Shown: piece by piece, positions 60,749 to 64,000 of the stretch
Layout of the letters: every line of letters begins with the position of its first letter
Numbering within the stretch: the stretch's first letter is position 1
Assembly (NCBI RefSeq): GCF_003957745.1
Contig: NZ_CP020373.1
Span: forward strand, 1,054,001-1,118,000
Reading direction: 5' to 3'
Length of the DNA stretch: 64,000 nt
Source: Shewanella khirikhana
Lineage (GTDB): Bacteria > Pseudomonadota > Gammaproteobacteria > Enterobacterales > Shewanellaceae
Notes under the pieces: generated by a model
The model's database searches: none
Seen by the model: the letters and a program-made list of their open reading frames with translations, nothing else
Told to the model about the DNA's origin: nothing
Position numbers and translations under genes: made by a program

Positions 60749-61261
60749 TTAACCCAGCGGCAAATAAAGAATGTGCTGTGGCCCGGCGCTGCCGCCCAGA
60801 TAATGGCTTTCGCTGTCGATAAAGCCATTTTTAAGATAAAGATCCCGCGCCGGGATATTTTTAAGATTGACGGTTAATACCAGGCGGTGGAACTGCGGAT
60901 AGCGCGTCTGAATAAACTGCGGCAGAGCCTGCATCACCGCTCTGGCAAGGCCTTTACCCTGGTGGCGCACATCAATCAGAAATGCCCTGAAACCTAAATC
61001 GCTGGCCTCGGCAAAGGCATGCTCCAGGCTGTATTCCTTATCCAGCAGAAAAAAGCCCACCAGGTGCTCGCCGTTTGTGGCCTCGGATGTGTCCGTCGTG
61101 GCAGTGTCAGTTTGATGCCACACCAGCACAGGCACTATGGCGCCACCGGCGATGGCGAGGATTTCCTCCATGGTGCCCACAAAGCGCAATTGCTCCGGGG
61201 CCACTTCCAGCGCTTCGGCGAGGGGGCGAGTGGATGCAGTCATCTTTTCCAGCCGGATCAT
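60749..61261 (-). CDS. GNAT family N-acetyltransferase
   Basis: 170 residues from ATG 61261 (MIRLEKMTASTRPLAEALEV) after AAGGAGAAGCG. Acetyl-CoA motif DVRHQGKGLARAVMQALPQF and the final LVLTVNLKNIPARDLYLKNG. A short Thr-rich insert (TDTATTDTSEATNGE) lies before it. Substrate unknown. It precedes the CatB/Vat-like gene by about 50 bases on the same strand. Confidence 0.82.
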   Translation of the reverse strand: MIRLEKMTASTRPLAEALEVAPEQLRFVGTMEEILAIAGGAIVPVLVWHQTDTATTDTSEATNGEHLVGFFLLDKEYSLEHAFAEASDLGFRAFLIDVRHQGKGLARAVMQALPQFIQTRYPQFHRLVLTVNLKNIPARDLYLKNGFIDSESHYLGGSAGPQHILYLPLG

Positions 61262-61462
61262 TCGCTTCTCCTTATATGGGCGCCGATTTTTATTTTTTAC
61301 CCGACTATATTGGCGGCATTTGGCGTGCGGTCGCAAGTCGGTTGATAATTCACGCAGGGGTGTTATAGTACCGCGCTTTATCAGAGGGTAGGCTTATGCT
61401 TAGCCCTTGGGATTTTCGCCGCAGGCGCCTGCCTCGGCCTACAGACAAACGGAAACCAGCCC

Positions 61463-63058
61463 GTGATCACAACCGCCAATATCACCATGCAGTTCGGCGC
61501 CAAGCCACTGTTTGAAAACATCTCCGTCAAGTTCGGTGACGGCAACCGCTACGGCCTTATCGGTGCCAATGGTTGCGGTAAATCCACCTTTATGAAGATC
61601 CTCGCCGGTGAGCTTGAGCCGTCCGGCGGTAACGTTCATCTGGATCCCAACGAGCGTCTGGGTAAGCTGAATCAGGATCAGTTCGCCTACGAAGAGTTCA
61701 GCGTAATCGATACCGTTATCATGGGCCACAAAGAACTGTGGGCCGTGAAGCAGGAACGTGACCGTATCTATTCTTTGCCTGAAATGAGTGAAGAAGACGG
61801 CATCAAGGTGGCCGAGCTTGAGATGGAGTTCGCGGAAATGGACGGTTACACCGCCGAAAGCCGCGCCGGTGAACTGCTGTTGGGCGTGGGTATTCCACTT
61901 GAGCAACACTTCGGTCCCATGAGCGAAGTCGCGCCCGGCTGGAAACTGCGTGTGCTGCTGGCGCAGGCACTGTTTTCCGATCCGGACGTGCTGCTGCTCG
62001 ACGAACCAACCAACAACCTGGACATCGACACCATCCGTTGGTTGCAGGACATGCTGAACCAGCGTAACAGCACCATGATCATCATCTCGCACGACCGTTA
62101 CTTCCTGAACTCTGTGTGTACTCACATGGCGGATCTGGACTACGGTGAGCTGCGGGTGTATCCGGGCAACTACGATGAATATATGACGGCTGCGTCTCAG
62201 GCCCGTGAGCGTCTGCTGGCCGACAACGCCAAGAAGAAGGCCCAAATTGCTGAGCTGCAGACCTTCGTGTCGCGCTTCTCGGCCAACGCCTCCAAAGCCA
62301 AGCAGGCCACTTCCCGCGCCAAGCAGATTGAGAAAATCAAGCTGGACGAAGTGAAAGCCTCAAGCCGCGTTAACCCCTACATCCGTTTCGAGCAGGAAAA
62401 GAAACTGTTCCGTAACGCGCTGGTGGTTGAGAACCTGACCAAGGGTTTCGATGGCGAGCCGCTGTTTAAAAACTTCAACCTGATTGCCGAAGTGGGTGAG
62501 CGCATTGCTATCCTGGGTGAGAACGGTGCCGGTAAAACCACCATGGTACGTACCCTCATCCATGAACTGCCACAGGATGAAGGCACTATCCACTGGTCTG
62601 AAAATGCCTCTATCGGTTACTACGCCCAGGATCACGCCAGTGACTTTGAAAACGATTTGAACGTATTTGACTGGATGAGCCAATGGAAGAAAGAAGGCGA
62701 CGACGAGCAGGCCGTTCGCGGTATTCTGGGTCGTATGCTGTTTGGCGCCGACGACATCAAGAAATCAGTCAAGGTGCTGTCCGGTGGTGAGCAGGGTCGT
62801 ATGTTGTTTGGCAAAATGATCATGCAAAAGCCCAACATCCTGGTGATGGACGAACCCACCAACCACCTGGACATGGAATCCATTGAATCGCTGAACAACG
62901 CGCTGGAAATGTACGAAGGCACCCTGTTCTTCGTATCGCACGACCGCGCCTTCGTAAGCTCGCTGGCCAACCGTATTATCGAGATCACCCCAAATGGCGT
63001 GACCGATTTCAAAGGCACCTACGATGAGTTCCTGCGCAGCAAAGGTATCGAAAACTAA
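61463..63058 (+). CDS. ybiT: ABC-F family ATPase YbiT
   Basis: 531 residues, GTG start at 61463. Two ABC domains with Walker A GANGCGKST and GENGAGKTT, Walker B LLLDEPTNNLDIDTIRW and VMDEPTNHLDMESIESL, and the linker between them (FVSRFSANASKAKQATSRAK). Nearly every segment corresponds to E. coli YbiT. ABC-F proteins act on ribosomes; YbiT's exact role is still open. Lone gene with its own terminator. Confidence 0.93.
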   Translation: MITTANITMQFGAKPLFENISVKFGDGNRYGLIGANGCGKSTFMKILAGELEPSGGNVHLDPNERLGKLNQDQFAYEEFSVIDTVIMGHKELWAVKQERDRIYSLPEMSEEDGIKVAELEMEFAEMDGYTAESRAGELLLGVGIPLEQHFGPMSEVAPGWKLRVLLAQALFSDPDVLLLDEPTNNLDIDTIRWLQDMLNQRNSTMIIISHDRYFLNSVCTHMADLDYGELRVYPGNYDEYMTAASQARERLLADNAKKKAQIAELQTFVSRFSANASKAKQATSRAKQIEKIKLDEVKASSRVNPYIRFEQEKKLFRNALVVENLTKGFDGEPLFKNFNLIAEVGERIAILGENGAGKTTMVRTLIHELPQDEGTIHWSENASIGYYAQDHASDFENDLNVFDWMSQWKKEGDDEQAVRGILGRMLFGADDIKKSVKVLSGGEQGRMLFGKMIMQKPNILVMDEPTNHLDMESIESLNNALEMYEGTLFFVSHDRAFVSSLANRIIEITPNGVTDFKGTYDEFLRSKGIEN

Positions 63059-63071
63059 ACTGCCGCTGCCG

Positions 63072-63101
63072 AAAAAGGCCGACCTAGTGTCGGCTTTTTT
63101 T
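63072..63101 (+). terminator. Intrinsic terminator after ybiT
   Basis: Stem GCCGAC/GTCGGC with loop CTAGT, preceded by A-run and followed by TTTTTTT. Confidence 0.85.
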
Positions 63102-63272
63102 ATGGCCAAATCGTCCTTAACGGCAAAGATGAAAACAGCCACATCGGCGCCAGCGGCGACTCCGGGGTTGTGTTGTCAGCAAAAATCCCTTTAACTGGAA
63201 TGAGTTTTGGATAAAACCACTGGCAAGGCAGCCAAAGGCGCCAAACCTCATCCAGCCCTGAAGGAGAATCCC

Positions 63273-63653
63273 ATGGCGAAAAATCCCGTTTCCTGGTTTG
63301 AAATCTATGTGAATGACATTGGCAGGGCCCGCGCATTCTACGAGGCCGTGTTTGGCGTCAGCCTCGAGCAAATCCCCATTCCCGATGAAAATGGTTTTGA
63401 AATGTGGTTCTTTCCGTCTGAAATGAGCCAGTACGGCGCCAGTGGTGCACTGGTGCACATGCCGGGATTCGACGCGGGCGGCAACAGTACCCTGGTGTAT
63501 TTTGCCTGTGACGACTGCGCCGTGGAGGAGTCGCGGGTAGTGGGGGCTGGCGGCCAGGTGCAGCGCGCCAAGATGTCCATCGGCGAATATGGCTTTATCT
63601 CCCTTGCCATCGATACCGAGGGCAACATGATAGGCATGCACTCGCTCAAGTAA
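63273..63653 (+). CDS. VOC (glyoxalase/bleomycin-resistance) family protein
   Basis: 126 residues from ATG 63273 (MAKNPVSWFEIYVNDIGRAR) after AAGGAG. One vicinal-oxygen-chelate unit pair: FEIYVNDIGRARAFYEAVFG and later TLVYFACDDCAVEESRVVGA. It belongs to the PhnB/YdcJ-like group of small members, with no known substrate. Terminal IDTEGNMIGMHSLK is typical. Confidence 0.85.
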   Translation: MAKNPVSWFEIYVNDIGRARAFYEAVFGVSLEQIPIPDENGFEMWFFPSEMSQYGASGALVHMPGFDAGGNSTLVYFACDDCAVEESRVVGAGGQVQRAKMSIGEYGFISLAIDTEGNMIGMHSLK

Positions 63654-63736
63654 TTCCGCTTTCGGGCTGACCAAGCGTATTGTCAGCCCATCTCCAATCC
63701 GTCGAGGGCACGCAAGATGCCCGGGAGCCACAGTCA

Positions 63737-64000
63737 ATGGATCAAGAAGCCACCCATCCGGTGCTGGTGCTGTTTGCCCATCCGGGCCAGACAGGCTCGG
63801 AAGTCTGCCTGCCGATGTACCGCGTTGCCTGCGATACCCCAGGTGTCACCTGCGTGGATTTATACGCTGAGTATCCCACCTTCAATATCGATATTCAGGC
63901 CGAGCAGCAGCGGCTGCTTAAGCATAAGGTACTGATTTTTCTGTTTCCGCTGTTTTGGTATTCCACCCCATCGCTGCTCAAGGAGTGGCAGGATCTGGTG
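63737..64000 (+). CDS. NAD(P)H-quinone oxidoreductase, KefG/KefF-like (3' part outside window)
   Basis: Frame from ATG 63737 to the window end, 88 codons without a stop. MDQEATHPVLVLFAHPGQTG, then VDLYAEYPTFNIDIQAEQQR, VLIFLFPLFWYSTPSLLKEW. This is the Flavodoxin_2 family, with the FMN/quinone reductase fold of KefF, KefG and MdaB. The partner potassium efflux gene, if present, would be just beyond the window. An overlapping frame starting at 63717 is a shadow. Confidence 0.85.
   Translation, partial: MDQEATHPVLVLFAHPGQTGSEVCLPMYRVACDTPGVTCVDLYAEYPTFNIDIQAEQQRLLKHKVLIFLFPLFWYSTPSLLKEWQDLV

Overview
The window reads as a chromosomal segment of a gammaproteobacterium, most probably a Shewanella of the S. 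amazonensis type. The reasons are gene content and order: mfd, a PilZ-like gene and lolCDE, then comEC, msbA and lpxK; a liuRABCDE plus CoA-transferase operon for leucine; a seven-gene branched-chain acyl-CoA operon; an FNR/EtrA-type site before ompW; and a chromosomal integron with a Shewanella-like integrase. The core genes are GC-rich. The cassette block at about 13.4-22.2 kb is clearly more AT-rich.

Layout. 1-12.1 kb: mfd (cut by the window start), a PilZ-like gene, lolCDE (lipoprotein release), a DUF2062 membrane protein, comEC (DNA uptake), msbA-lpxK (lipid A export and 4'-phosphorylation) and a YcaR/Trm112-like small protein, followed by a kinase-like gene. 13.1-23.5 kb: a chromosomal integron. 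The integrase gene (plus strand) lies at the right end under a LexA box. attI is beside it, and about 15 gene cassettes run leftward on the minus strand, separated by 14 recognisable attC sites. The integrase carries a one-base frameshift that separates the catalytic Tyr from the N-terminal part. The same DUF2251-like cassette occurs twice: intact at position 1, and at position 11 split by an ISAs1-family element with a 10-bp target duplication. The distal end of the array abuts an IS110-family transposase remnant.

23.9-32.6 kb: leucine/isovalerate degradation operon on the minus strand (liuR, liuA-E, two CoA-transferase subunits). It runs from isovaleryl-CoA to acetoacetate and acetyl-CoA. 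32.8-46.2 kb: an L,D-transpeptidase, propionyl-CoA synthetase, gnd, menA, an SDR lacking its catalytic Ser and Tyr, tesB, two YbaY-like lipoproteins, a nucleotidyltransferase-like protein, ompW, another SDR and metA. 46.4-54.2 kb: thiolase, mmsA, acyl-CoA dehydrogenase, enoyl-CoA hydratase, 3-hydroxyisobutyryl-CoA hydrolase, mmsB and an SDR, which together form a valine/isoleucine route. A LiuR-like operator precedes both this operon and liuR, so the two are probably co-regulated. 54.4-64 kb: a small membrane protein, a lipoprotein S9 peptidase, the divergent cueR/copA copper pair with a textbook operator, two acetyltransferases, the ABC-F protein ybiT, a glyoxalase-fold protein and the start of a KefG/KefF-like oxidoreductase.

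The most interesting part is the integron: recently active (two cassette copies show no difference on reading), now apparently frozen by the intI frameshift, and carrying mostly unknown small proteins. These include a PD-(D/E)XK nuclease-like protein, a barstar-like protein and several small membrane proteins.
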